This document shows, piece by piece, positions 12,643 through 22,173 of a stretch of DNA of 64,000 nucleotides (position 1 is its first letter; every line of letters starts with the position of its first letter). A program made the position numbers and the translations under genes. The stretch is from Zanthoxylum bungeanum. Taxonomy: Eukaryota; Streptophyta; Magnoliopsida; Sapindales; Rutaceae. Where the stretch lies: NCBI GenBank assembly GCA_019454045.1, contig SKCR01038880.1, positions 1 through 64,000 of the forward strand. Reading direction: 5' to 3'. Under the pieces are notes generated by a model. That model did no database searches. It was not told the DNA's origin and saw only the letters and a list, made by a program, of their open reading frames with translations.

Positions 12643-13056
12643 CGTACCAAAAGAGGTCGGTAACCTCATTCCTAAAGTGAATAGTCATAACATATGTTAG
12701 TCTTTCAAATTTATCATATGATAATTCTTGTTAATCTCAAGATTGAGAATATTTGGGAATAATGAGATCTCATGTACTAATCATATTAATTATTTTCTCT
12801 ATTTAATCATTCCAAAGATTTTATTATATAAAATATCAATATTGATATATAAAAAATGCTTATAGACAAAGAATGTCAACTAATGCAATAATGTAAGTTA
12901 CAAACCAATCACATTTGATTTTAGTACATATTATAATCAGAAACCATGACCAAAACCATAAAATTGTACTTTTCCTTGACGTGCTTATTATTGGTATTCT
13001 AGTATTGTTTATATTTCTTCGCTTTACCCTATAGCACTTTGTTTACTTGTTGTCAC
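12643..13056. other. AT-rich spacer, nothing recognised
   Basis: No termini, repeats or coding similarity seen between the hAT target duplication and the first SINE. Confidence 0.5.
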
Positions 13057-13240
13057 CAAGTGGTGTGGCTTGGTGGTGTAGGGTTCAAGATCTGACCTTG
13101 AGGTCTTGGATTCGAATTCAGGTAGTGCGTTTCTTGTAAGAGTCTATGACAGTCGGAGGTTTTACCTTTTCAACTTAAGTCCGGAAGGGATAATTTGACG
13201 ACAGAATTTCCAACGATTCCAAAAAAGAAATTAAAAAAAA
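13057..13240 (+). mobile_element. tRNA-derived SINE, copy 1
   Basis: An A-box-like TGGCTTGGTGG (about 13066) is followed by a B-box-like GGATTCGAATT (about 13108), the internal RNA polymerase III promoter of tRNA-derived SINEs. The body ends GAATTTCCAACGATT and runs into an A-rich tail. Copy 2 at 13388 matches over the whole length, including ACAGTCG and AAGTCCGGAAG. No clear target duplication was found. Confidence 0.65.
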
Positions 13241-13387
13241 ACCGCGTTTGATTGTGCCTACACAAAATCCCAAGAAATAGTATATCTTGAAATACTGGTA
13301 AAGTAGTCCATGTTGTCGAGTGCATGTATAATTTCTATATTAAACTCTATAAACATATTATTCATATCACCTAGTTTAACGTATATG

Positions 13388-13565
13388 ATGGGGAGTGACT
13401 TGGTAATGTAGGGTTCATGATATCACATTGAGGTACTACGTTCGAATCCAAGGAATGTGTTTATTATAAGAGTCTGGGACAGTCGTGGGTTTTACCTGCT
13501 CCATTTAAGTCCGGAAGAAGTAGTTTGAGGATAGAATTTCCAACGATTTCAATATATATATATAT
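13388..13565 (+). mobile_element. tRNA-derived SINE, copy 2
   Basis: Same family and orientation as the copy about 330 bp upstream. The A box is TGACTTGGTAA and the B box is GTTCGAATCC (13440-13449), a near-perfect match to the consensus. The body ends GAATTTCCAACGATTTC and is followed by a TA run instead of poly-A. The two copies differ at many positions, so they are separate insertions, not a recent duplication. Confidence 0.68.
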
Positions 13566-14090
13566 GGACCGCATTGAAGGCCATGGACCAAACACCTCCC
13601 CCAAATCAATAATCATATCAAGTTATCTTTGATACGGACCAAAAATTAATTTGAGTCCTCATTTTCTAATTGCACAACCTATTTGAGCAACACATTGTAA
13701 ATTATCATTCCCTTGAAATATGTATCGATAACTAAGAAATGTCTAGAAATTGAATCCTTGAATAATATTAATTGTTGCTCAGTCAGCTGACTCTTTATAG
13801 TTGCAATAACTCTTAATTTTTGTGATATTCGTCATACGACCCCCCGAAAATAATCTGCGACTGGTATTCTTAAGTCCCTACAGTTCTACACATTACATGA
13901 CATATATAAAGCATTATTACGACAACTATTAGCATTCAATAAAAGAATTAAGTGAATGAGAGTCATTATGGGCGCTAGTAACTTGCGCGCACGTCCGTTT
14001 GGAAGGAAGCCAACCATAGCTATCCGACAATACAAGCTTCGAATGTTGAAATATAGTATTGTGAGCGCGATCTCGACGAAAAATTATATT
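13566..14090. other. Spacer, no gene seen
   Basis: Low-copy-looking sequence within this window. I see no coding similarity, terminal repeats or RNA gene. Confidence 0.45.
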
Positions 14091-14111
14091 ATGTTTCGGG
14101 TGTATATGTCA
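14091..14111 (+). repeat. 21-bp inverted repeat, left arm
   Basis: The arm begins ATGTTTCGGGTGTATATG, and its exact reverse complement lies at 15413-15433. The TRIM-like element sits between the arms. With that element and one target copy removed the arms are about 60 bp apart, so they would form a stem-loop typical of a miniature inverted-repeat element. Weaker symmetry continues outward in GATCTCGA words. Confidence 0.6.
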
Positions 14112-14166
14112 TCTCTCTCATAACAGCTAGGTCTTACAACTATGTGGGACCGAGCTACTGTGAGAG

Positions 14167-14355
14167 TGTTAGATAATGAAAAAAAGTCTATATATATAGG
14201 CTACATAGAAATTCAAAATAGAAAAGGAATCCTATAGTAATGAGAAATAATAATGAATATAAGAAACCTGCATCTAATAGAAAAATATAATAAAATCATC
14301 AATCCTAAAGTTACTAGGAATTCTATTTTGGATATTAATTCCATATTCCTTAACA
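14167..14355 (-). repeat. TRIM-like element 3' LTR
   Basis: In element sense it starts TGTTAAGGAATATGG and ends CTAACA. It lacks the block found at 15191-15228 of the other LTR. Confidence 0.8.
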
Positions 14356-14367
14356 CTCCCCCCTCAA
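14356..14367 (-). other. TRIM-like element polypurine tract
   Basis: TTGAGGGGGGAG on the minus strand, directly next to the 3' LTR. Confidence 0.85.
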
Positions 14368-14369
14368 AC

Positions 14370-15032
14370 TCAAGCTGGTAACGAAGGAATAAGCTTGAGG
14401 TTGGATCTTGAAATCGGAGAGCGGGGTTCTGAAACTGGAAATCTTGAAACTTGGAGGTTGGAAACCTTGAGATAATGGATGAGTTTTAACCTACGAAGCT
14501 CGAAGGGGGAGCCGAAGCCCAAGAGGATGCCGAAGCCGGAAAGCTTTAACCTACGAAGCCCGAAGGGGGAGCCGAAGCCCAAGAGGATGCTGAAGCCTGA
14601 GAGCTTTAACCTATGAAACCCGAAGGGGGAACCGAATCCCAAGAGGATGCGAAGCGAAAAGGGAGCGAAATCCCGAAAGAGAGCTGAAGCCCGAGAGTGC
14701 GAAGCCAGAGAGGGAGCGAAATCCCGAAAGAGAGACGAAGCCCGAAAGGGAGAGAAATCCCGAAATAAAGCCGAAGCCGAAAAAGGGAGCGAAATCCTGA
14801 AAAAGAACCGAAAGGGAGCGAAATCCCGAAATAAAGCAGAAGCCAAAAAAGGGAGTGAAATCCCAAAAGAGAGCCAAAGTCCGAAGTACCGAAGCCCAAA
14901 AGTGCCGAAGCCAGAGAGGGAGTGAAATCCCGAAAGAGTGCCGAAGCCGGAGAGGGAGCGAAATCCCGAAAGAGAGTTGAAAACACGAAAGAAAAGAGAA
15001 AAAACAGAAATAAGAGTGAAGGGGTGGCACAT
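14370..15032 (-). CDS. Low-complexity frame filling the TRIM-like internal region (220 aa)
   Basis: No known protein. The frame starts inside the leader and ends with TGA three bases before the polypurine tract. Its sequence is an array of Ser/Leu/Phe/Gly words such as LSGFGTLSGFHS, produced by a DNA repeat of TCCGGCTTCGGCACT and TTTCGGGATTTCGCTCCC type words. Two other minus-strand frames (15082-14606 and 15105-14611) are open over the same repeats, which argues that openness comes from the repeat composition rather than from selection. The conserved element-sense position is the only argument for coding. Confidence 0.2.
   Translation of the reverse strand: MCHPFTLISVFSLFFRVFNSLSGFRSLSGFGTLSGFHSLSGFGTFGLRYFGLWLSFGISLPFLASALFRDFAPFRFFFRISLPFSASALFRDFSPFRASSLFRDFAPSLASHSRASALFRDFAPFSLRILLGFGSPFGFHRLKLSGFSILLGFGSPFGLRRLKLSGFGILLGFGSPFELRRLKLIHYLKVSNLQVSRFPVSEPRSPISRSNLKLIPSLPA
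14647..14980. repeat. Tandem GA-rich repeat inside the TRIM-like element
   Basis: Imperfect units built from GGGAGCGAAATCCCGAAA and GAGCCGAAGCC words repeat about a dozen times. Each GGGAGCGAAATCCC unit is itself a small inverted repeat (GGGA...TCCC). A second array of longer units (CCTACGAAGCCCGAAGG) lies at 14490-14650. Confidence 0.75.
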
Positions 15033-15156
15033 AGGAAAAACAATGTGGTGGTTGGCAACGGGGGCGCATGAGGGTCACGCAATTATGGTAGCTGTGATCC
15101 CCCACGCGCCGCGACGATAATCAGAGAGAGTGAAACTAGAAAATGGAGAACCTGAT

Positions 15157-15167
15157 GTCTGATACCA
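15157..15167 (-). other. TRIM-like element primer-binding site
   Basis: TGGTATCAGAC on the minus strand, directly following the LTR end TAACA. It is the classical complement to the 3' end of initiator tRNA-Met. Confidence 0.88.
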
Positions 15168-15404
15168 TGTTAGATAATGAAAGAAAGTCTTGAATTCACT
15201 CTATAGGAATTTACAATGGTAAATGCCTATATATATAGGCTACATAGAAATCCAAAATAGAAAAGGAATCCTATAGTAATGAGAAATAATAATGAATATA
15301 AGAAACCTGCATCTAATAGGGAAATATAATAAAATCATCAATCCTAAAGTTACTATGAATTCTATTTTGGATATTAATTCCATATTTCTTAACACTCCTT
15401 AACA
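15168..15404 (-). repeat. TRIM-like element 5' LTR
   Basis: In element sense it starts TGTTAAGGAGTGTTAAG, so the terminal word TGTTAAG is present twice, 10 bp apart. The GAGAG duplication shows that the outer copy is the true end. The 3' LTR shows only the inner start. Confidence 0.8.
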
Positions 15405-15519
15405 GAGAGAATTGACATATACACCCGAAACATGATATACTATCTCGATCTCGACAAGTATGGAAAGTTTGAATTCATATATAATACTACTACAAAATTT
15501 TATTTTAATGATGCAGAAT

Positions 15520-16110
15520 TTATGACGGTTTTAATAAAAACAGTCATTAAAAATAAAATATGACGATTTTTATAATAATCGTAATCTTTTGTTTGAGTAT
15601 TTATAACGGTTTTTTCATAAAATCATCATAATTATTTAAATATAACAAAATATGACAATTATTATAAAAATCGTTATCTTTTCACTATTAGTAATTATGA
15701 TGATATTTTTATAAAATCATCATAATTTTTTAAATATAACAAAAATGACGTTTTTATAATAACTGTCATCTTTTTACTATTAGTATTTAGGATGTTTTTC
15801 CATAAAAATATCACAATTTTTTAAATATAACCAAAGATGTAAAAAAGATGACGGTTTTTACAAAAAAAAAACCGTCATCTTTTGTTAGTAAAACAATGAT
15901 GATTTTTATAAAAAAAAAATCATCATCCTTTTACTAGTATTTATGATGGTTTTTCCACAAAACCGTCATAATTTTTTTAATACAATAAAAGATGATGATG
16001 TTTATATTAACCGTCATCGTTTTACTACTAGTATTTATTATGATTTTTCCACAAAACCGTCATAATTTTTTTAACACAACAAAAATGACGATTTTTATAT
16101 TAACCAGATT
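15520..16110. repeat. Tandem array of hairpin units in the CACTA left end
   Basis: About six diverged units of roughly 100-120 bp, each carrying an ACGGTTTTT...AAAAACCGT-type inverted repeat followed by a TTTAAATATAACAAAA or TTTTTTAATACAACAAAA spacer. The best stem is near 15850-15890 (GATGACGGTTTTT against AAAAACCGTCATC). Confidence 0.7.
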
Positions 16111-16124
16111 CTCTTATTACGATA

Positions 16125-16165
16125 TATATTAATATATATATATAGATATATATATAATATTATAT

Positions 16166-16198
<33 letters not shown>
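16125..16198. repeat. (AT)n microsatellite
   Basis: Alternating TA/AT run with few interruptions. Confidence 0.85.
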
Positions 16199-16201
<3 letters not shown>

Positions 16202-16503
16202 TTTTATAATAATAAACATATTTTAGCCTAATGGTAACTAAATTTATTTATTTATTTATTTTTAAAATTACTTTGAATTTAAAAAAACATAATGTAAATT
16301 TAAAACAACTCGGTATCATCCTGATATATTTCGTTGTTTTATTTATGCAGGTTCATTCCAGGTCCATGTTCCATTTCACTAATTCAAGTACATTTATTTT
16401 TTTAATATTTGATTTATATTTCAATTTATCATTAATTAATTTAAATTTTACTTTCACCATTATAAATTGTACTTCTTATCATTTTCAGATATTAGGAATT
16501 TGA
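16199..16503. other. Rest of CACTA left arm, no gene
   Basis: AT-rich. The 90-residue plus-strand frame starting at 16231 is Phe/Ile/Leu-rich and resembles nothing known. Confidence 0.45.
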
Positions 16504-16879
16504 TGTTGGGTTTTTAAACGGTATAATCGAGCAACGTAGCAGAACACGAAAAATCAAATTTTTTCGATTTAATTTATTTTTCTTGGGTAATTAAAATAAA
16601 CTAATTTATTCTAATCACTCAATACTCAAAAATAAAATTTGACCTAAAAATCCTTCAAAAGCCGAGAACAACCAAAGTTGCCAAACTTTAAAATTTTATC
16701 ATTTTAAGTCGTAATTTGTCAAATACATGCTTAGGTAATTTCCAATCACTACCAAAATGATTTATACATCACTCTAATGACCGGTAATTTTTACTACTAT
16801 CTATGGAGATATTATTACGTACGGAATGAAGGCATGTGAAATAAGTTATGATAAGATTCAAATAAAATCATGAGAAGAC
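16504..16879 (-). repeat. E2 3' LTR, terminal part
   Basis: In element sense this is the LTR end, with a GTTCTGCTACGTTGCTCG block shortly before ACCCAACA, like the GCTACCTCGTTG block near the end of E1 LTRs. AAGAC at 16875-16879 matches the AAGAC that follows the gypsy element at 27551-27555, a candidate target duplication. Confidence 0.4.
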
Positions 16880-17190
16880 TTTGGAATGATCGTTAAATTT
16901 CTCAAAGTCCCAAGAAGAGACTGTACCATGTGCTCCTTTTGTATTACTTATAGTATTTGGGGCATAACTTTTTCATATGCTCTCCGATTTTTATGAATTT
17001 TATATATTTGAAAGACTGAGATCGAGACCTACAACTTTCGTGTTAAATAGTTTTCCAAATTTGGACCAGATTCGGATAAAAAACGCAAGTCAAAATCTGG
17101 ATAAATAGTAACTTCGGGGCTAAATGGAGAAATCTTCAAATTTTTAGATTTTTCTACTTTTTCCTCAACCTTCCAAATATATTATGAGCC

Positions 17191-17204
17191 CACTATATAA
17201 AAGG
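17191..17204 (+). promoter_or_regulatory. LTR TATA box
   Basis: ACTATATAAAAGGC, placed about 60-70 bp before the GA-rich tract in the gypsy LTR. Confidence 0.5.
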
Positions 17205-17261
17205 CCACTATTCTTTATTCTCAAAAGAAAAATGAAAAAACTAAGTGGAGGAGAAAGGAGC

Positions 17262-17363
17262 CACTGCCGAGAGAGAGAAGATGAAAAGAGAAAAGAAAGA
17301 GAAAGGGAAGAAGAAAGAAGAAGAAAGAAAGAAATGAGAAGGGGAGGCAAGAAGAAAAAGAAG
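17262..17363 (+). repeat. GA-rich tract downstream of the LTR TATA box
   Basis: An almost pure purine stretch in the presumed transcribed leader of the LTR. It causes a Lys/Arg/Glu-rich frame of 85 residues that I do not regard as a gene. Confidence 0.7.
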
Positions 17364-19398
17364 CATCCATTGGAAGCTTTTGAGGGATGGAAGAAATCAA
17401 GAGGAAGAGGTAAGAAACCCAAGACCCAAATTTTTATTTGAATGAAAAATTTGATGATTGATGATTGTAGTAAGATTGAGGACATGAGTGTGATGATAAT
17501 TGTATGATTTTCTTGTTTGAAACAATAAAAGAGAAAAACCCATTTGGTAAGTTTGGGTATGAAATGGTAGAATATGGGATATAGGTTGGAAGTTGGATTG
17601 AAGGATAATTTTGGGGTTTGATGTGTAATTAAATGAGAGAAGGATGAAGTATTTTGATATTAGTTTTGGTATGGAATAAAAGCGATTAAAATGGGTTAAA
17701 TAGTTTTGATATTAGTAAGTGATTTATTGTATTAAGTAATATATTTATGGTTTGATGTATGTGAAATTGAGTAAATAATGATGATTTGTATATTAGTTTT
17801 TGGTTTGGAAGTGTTGAATGATGTTAGAGATATTGTTGATGAGGCTATTATGTATTAAGATGGATGAAATGATAGCTTGTTTAGGGAGTTGATTTTTACA
17901 GCAAGAGAGCCGAATTTTATTTGTGTTTATGCATGATAATGTAGTGTGAAATTGTAGTATTATAATGCATACTTGTAATGTTTGATTAAAGGGTGAAATG
18001 AGGCAGTGCATAAAAGGACTCGACAATGAGTTCTAGGCTCCAGTGCAATATGAACAGGTCATAACATATCAGCCATTAAGTATTTTTTTTAGCTCCGTTT
18101 GATATACCGTAAAATTTTACATAAACTAGAAATGATAGGGTCTAACATATCTAAAAATCTAAATTTTTAGATCAAAGATGATTTTAGGCCAATTTTTAAA
18201 ATAAAATGTTTAGCAGATGCTTTAGTTTATGTCAAATCTAAACAGCCTGCGAAAATATGCTATTAGGTTGAGTTCTATAGATCGAAATAAAGTTTCGTAA
18301 AATTATGGGTACTCTAGACACATAAGGGAGTAATATATCTAAAATTTAAAAAATTTGGACTTTAGACGAGATCAGAACAAATTTTTGAATTATCATGTTT
18401 TGAGAAATGATTTAAAAAGAGACGTTTTTCAGAATGATTTTATGTTTTTTCGGGGTATGAGGGAAAAACTCACCCTAGTATGCAACTTGATACAGTTTGG
18501 AATTTATGGATACAGAGAGCATGTGCACATGTGGAGGACTGAGGGGACGCTCTTAGATCCTCGAGCTAGGCTAGGGGGATGGCGATACGTAACGCTCCTA
18601 GACCCTCATATATTGAGCTTGGGTGGTAGCATAGATCCGCACCCCAGCTCCAGATTGTGGCTTGGGGGACGGCGATACGTAACCCCCAAAGACATGGATT
18701 TTCACTTCTGCCTTCAGATATGCGTATAGGGGGACGGTGATACGTAACGCCCTCATACGACCAGGTTTTCAGACAGAGATATAGATTTCAGAAAAAGTTT
18801 TTCAGTTTTGAGATTCTCACTATACCGTTTTCAGAGCTTCAGTACACAGATTTCCGAATCTAGATTTTTAAACAAATAACTTTCAGAAATCACAGTTTCA
18901 AAGATAGTTTTCAGAAAGATGAAGTTTCAGAAACAAAGTTTTCATAAAAAAGATATTTTGAAAATATGGTTTTGAAGTTAAAGATTTTTACTTCAGTTTT
19001 CAAATATTGTCCACTCATTTAGATCGTACGACGATCTAACCCCCCACTTCCAGTATTTGTTTTGTAGTGATTCTAGGAGGACAAGCTCGGGAGGACAGAT
19101 ACTAATGCAGTCACTAGGGATGGAGTCCACCAGCATGAGAGTTCAGTTAGTGTCAAAGTAAAAGTTTCTTGTATACACTAGTAAAGTATGAGTCTTATGA
19201 GTATCTGGTAATGTGTGTAAAGAAAAATATTTAGAGTACACAGATATGAGAAACAAAAGTATTTTATATTGAGTTTTGATTTCCTTGCATGACATTGCAT
19301 TAGTATAGCTTAGAACACAATTAGAAAGTTAGAGGCTTATGGGGTTAGTACCGTTACTCCCTGCCGGTAGTGTCTCCTGATCGGGGATGTTACAAAGA

Positions 19399-19414
19399 TG
19401 GTAGCAGAGAATGG
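19399..19414 (+). other. Gypsy primer-binding site
   Basis: TGGTAGCAGAGAATGG, four bases after the LTR end TGTTACA. It is close to the initiator tRNA-Met complement TGGTATCAGAGC. Confidence 0.6.
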
Positions 19415-20507
19415 TCTGGGGAGTCAATGACTGCAGTGGGCAGAGTGATGGGGTCTTGTATACACAGTATGTCTGGGTTTCTCGTATATGAGGCACTACC
19501 TCTCCAGTATCTGATTCTCGAGTACGTCCTCAAAGCTTCACAAACAGGTTAATAAGTTGATGAGCGGAAAATATATCAATATTTACCGCCCCTTTAACTT
19601 AATATTTTGTTTAGTTTCTCGGGTTTGATGAACGTTTTGATGTGTTTTAGTTTATTTTACAGATAAAATAATATTGGGACGTAATGAAATCATTTAGGAT
19701 GAAATTTGGGTCAAATAAGGGCAATTATTGGACTTGATATATTAATTTTGGAGATTGGAAACTTGAAAGGGCGTTTTTAACGAAGTGCAGTTTTGGAAAT
19801 TCCAGTTTTGCGCATCTGTCGTATTTTAGGCATAACCTTTTACTCCGATATCAGATTGAGCTGATTCAAGTTTCAGATTAAAGAAGACTCAAAGATATAC
19901 AACTTTGAAAGACAAAATATTTTCGAATTCTAAATATTTCATGACCGAAATTGATGGACTATCCAGAAGTGTGTTGTGTGTAATTATTAAAGTCATTTTC
20001 AATCATTTTCAAAGCAAAAAAATAAATTAATAAATAAATAATAAAAATTATCAAATCACCACCAAACATGATAAGCAATTAGTGGAGTAATTAATAATAG
20101 ATTTGGTGGAGCAATTAGTGCAGCAATTATTGGAGCAATTAATTATGGATTTGGTGGATGATTTGATGGAGGCAAAATTTTGCCTATAAATATCAAACCA
20201 TTTCATTTGTAAAATTGATACTTTCTTCTTTGAAATTCCTAAGGAATAAATAAAAGATTGTATCTTGTTTATTTATTTACAGCTTTCAGTAATTAATTTT
20301 CACTTTCACATTTTCTTTCTTTACTTTTCAGTTTTTACTTTTCGCAATTTACTTTTACGCACAATCCTTTCCTTTCTTTACTTTTGCAGTTTTTATTTTT
20401 CAAGCAATGAGGAGGTAATTATCCTTTGCTGGGCTGAAAGGTAAAGATTTTATTATTGCTATTTAGATTAATCTCCCTTAATTATAATATATAAACTATT
20501 TAAAACC

Positions 20508-20665
20508 TGACTTAATAAGGATACCGCTATATTGGCCGGTTGGTAATTAATTATAAATTGGTTTTAACTTAACTAAATATGGATACCGCCTGGTTGGTCG
20601 GTTGGTAATTAATTATTAATTTGACTTAATCAGGATATCGCATATATGGCTTGTTGTTAATTATC
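20508..20665 (+). repeat. Three tandem units in the Tat/Athila-like LTR
   Basis: Units of about 55-65 bp share GACTTAAT..GGATACCGC, then GGCCGGTTGGTAATTAATTA. The third unit is the most diverged. Confidence 0.65.
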
Positions 20666-20794
20666 ATGCAAAGTTAATATATTATATTAAGGGAGATATC
20701 TAAAATAATAGTAATAAAAGTTGATCCTCTAACCCCCAGTATTTTCTTTTATTGTACTTACTTTCAGCAATTTAATTTTTCAGCAATTTACTTT

Positions 20795-20850
20795 TACTTT
20801 TACTTTTACTTTTACTTTTACTTTTACTTTATTTACTTTTACTTTTACTT
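20795..20850 (+). repeat. (CTTTTA)n microsatellite
   Basis: About eight units, set in a longer region of TTTACTTTTCAGCAA words (20280-20920). Confidence 0.85.
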
Positions 20851-21695
20851 TATTTACTTTTCAGTAATTTACTTTTCAGCAATTTACTTTTCAGTATTTA
20901 ATTTTTAGTATTTTACTTTATGTCTTTTATTTTATTTAAGTTTATACTACCTGTAAATATGTGTCGTAACTAAGCCAGTTATCTGGGGTTTTGATGAAAT
21001 CCAATATCACCGGTTTATAAGGGGTTAAATTATAGTTTGGGTAATATAAATGTTTATTTATTGAGCCTTAATCCTAATGCTTTTTATTAACTGACCATTA
21101 ATAAAATTGAATTGGTAAACTTAAAATGAACTTGGAAAAGGGATTTTAGGTTAAAGACCTTAGACTCAATAGCCCACGATCTTCCTTGAGGATAGATAAC
21201 CCTTTAATAGATTTCCTTACATGATAGGAATATGCCTGTCGGCGGAGGTAGCCATAATTGGAACTTAATCTTAATGAATTCAGATAATTTGGTTAACATA
21301 GACATATGGTTCAATTAGGTTATACAAGGTATTTGTAATTGACCATCGGAAGAGGCTTTTACATAATTTCGTGTTCCAGGTTAATAAATCAATATATTAC
21401 ACAAACGTAAAATAACCACTTCATCTTTTAAAAAGATATTGGAAGGATTCACAACCCTGGATAATTTTATATATTTAAATTTTCTTCAATCTACTTTCAA
21501 GCAATTTTATTTACTTGTTTTAAGTTTTAAAGTCACCACCCAATCAAACAATCAATCTATTAGATACTTGTAAACATTTAACTCCATAGATTGATAACAA
21601 AAGGTTTTAAGTTCTCGTGGGATTGATACTTTTTATACTACTTGAACGATATGTGTGCTTGCGTTATACGCGTGTGATTACGCTGGTCAAGTTTT

Positions 21696-21713
21696 TGGTG
21701 CCATTGCCGGGGA
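21696..21713 (+). other. Tat/Athila-like primer-binding site
   Basis: TGGTGCCATTGCCGGGGA, differing at two positions from the usual Tat/Athila site complementary to tRNA-Asp. Confidence 0.85.
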
Positions 21714-21821
21714 CTTATTTATCTTTTATTATTAGTTTTGAGATTAGATATCATTACTTGTATCTAATTTCTTTTTACTTATTGTTTCTGTTTTCTTGTG
21801 TTTCAGGTTTTCAAACACTAC

Positions 21822-22173
21822 ATGAGACGAACCAAAAGCTTTGAACTCCGACCGCTTGACCCAGAGATTGAAAGAACCATTAGACAGTTGAGAAGGGAAA
21901 GGCGAGAAGGCCAAGAAGCAATTGTTAACATGGAACCTGAACCTTTGGAGGTTGTACCACCAATTCCCATTTGAGACAGAACCATTCCGGTGGTTGACAG
22001 ACTCATTTCATATATTGTACTTCCTCCCTTACCAGCTAATGCGGGTGACATCAAAACTTGCATTCAGATGATACAACGGTTAGTTCAGTTTGGGGGGAAT
22101 GCAACTGAAGATCCTAATACCCACATCAGCAACTTCCTGGAAGTTTGCGGCACTTTCAATTACAACCGTAAAT
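21822..22173 (+). pseudogene. Tat/Athila-like gag, N-terminal fragment
   Basis: The gag polyprotein would form the particle that packages element RNA. The frame opens at 21822 with MRRTKSFELRPLDPEIERT and then a charged RQLRRERRE-type stretch, as in Athila/Tat gag N-termini. A TGA at codon 51 interrupts it. The same frame continues after the stop with an Ile/Leu/Pro-rich segment and reads QRLVQFGGNATEDPN and FLEVCGTFNYN, the conserved start of the retrotransposon gag domain. Similarity ends at about 22173, where the element is broken off. It cannot make a working protein. Confidence 0.75.

Larger units (their letters stand above)
14167..15404 (-). mobile_element. TRIM-like non-autonomous LTR retrotransposon
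   Basis: A 1238-bp element with two short LTRs, a tRNA-Met primer site, a polypurine tract and a perfect 5-bp target duplication GAGAG (14162-14166 and 15405-15409). The LTR lengths (189 and 237 bp) fit TRIMs; the internal part (about 0.8 kb) is longer than usual and is a purine-rich tandem repeat. It has no gag or pol domain, so it would depend on proteins from another element. The left LTR lacks a 38-bp block present in the right one. Confidence 0.85.
16880..19394 (+). repeat. Gypsy 5' LTR (left boundary approximate)
   Basis: The promoter-like part has TATATAAAAG at 17195 followed by a GA-rich transcribed start. Homology to 22553-27550 begins at about 18388 and runs to the end. Modules in order: hairpin GGGGTATGAGGG...CTCACCC (18452), palindromic ATGTGCACAT (18520), three GGGGACGGCGATACGTAAC-type repeats (18573-18752), a TTTCAG-rich tract, hairpin TAGATCGTACGACGATCTA (19020-19038), end ATCGGGGATGTTACA. 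Confidence 0.6.
19558..21689 (+). repeat. Tat/Athila-like 5' LTR (2132 bp)
   Basis: It starts TGATGAGCGGAAAATAT and ends GGTCA, followed by the spacer AGTTTT and the primer site. Inside it carries three diverged tandem units around GGATACCGC...GGTTGGTAATTAATTA (20508-20665) and a CTTTTA microsatellite (20795-20850). Confidence 0.78.
19558..22173 (+). mobile_element. Tat/Athila-like gypsy element, 5' part only
   Basis: A 5' LTR beginning TGATGAGCGG, a tRNA-Asp-type primer site and the start of gag are present, then the element stops inside gag at about 22173. No 3' LTR was found. TGATGAGCGG starts and TGGYGCCRTTGCCGGGGA primer sites are hallmarks of the plant Tat/Athila group of Ty3/gypsy elements. 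It inserted into the leader of the outer gypsy element. Confidence 0.8.

Noticed and set aside
13021..13260. Functional tRNA gene
   Set aside because: Only the A and B boxes are tRNA-like; there is no cloverleaf, and the body and tail are those of a SINE.
14606..15105. Two further open frames on the minus strand of the TRIM-like element (158 and 164 aa)
   Set aside because: They overlap the 220-aa frame in other phases and consist of the same GA-repeat read differently. Openness in three frames is a composition effect.
16125..16198. AT-rich run as a replication origin or matrix attachment site
   Set aside because: A simple microsatellite gives no specific support.
17184..17485. Lys/Arg/Glu-rich plus-strand frame and Ser/Phe/Leu-rich minus-strand frame
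   Set aside because: Both come from the purine tract of the gypsy LTR; no domain or homologous frame in the related LTRs.
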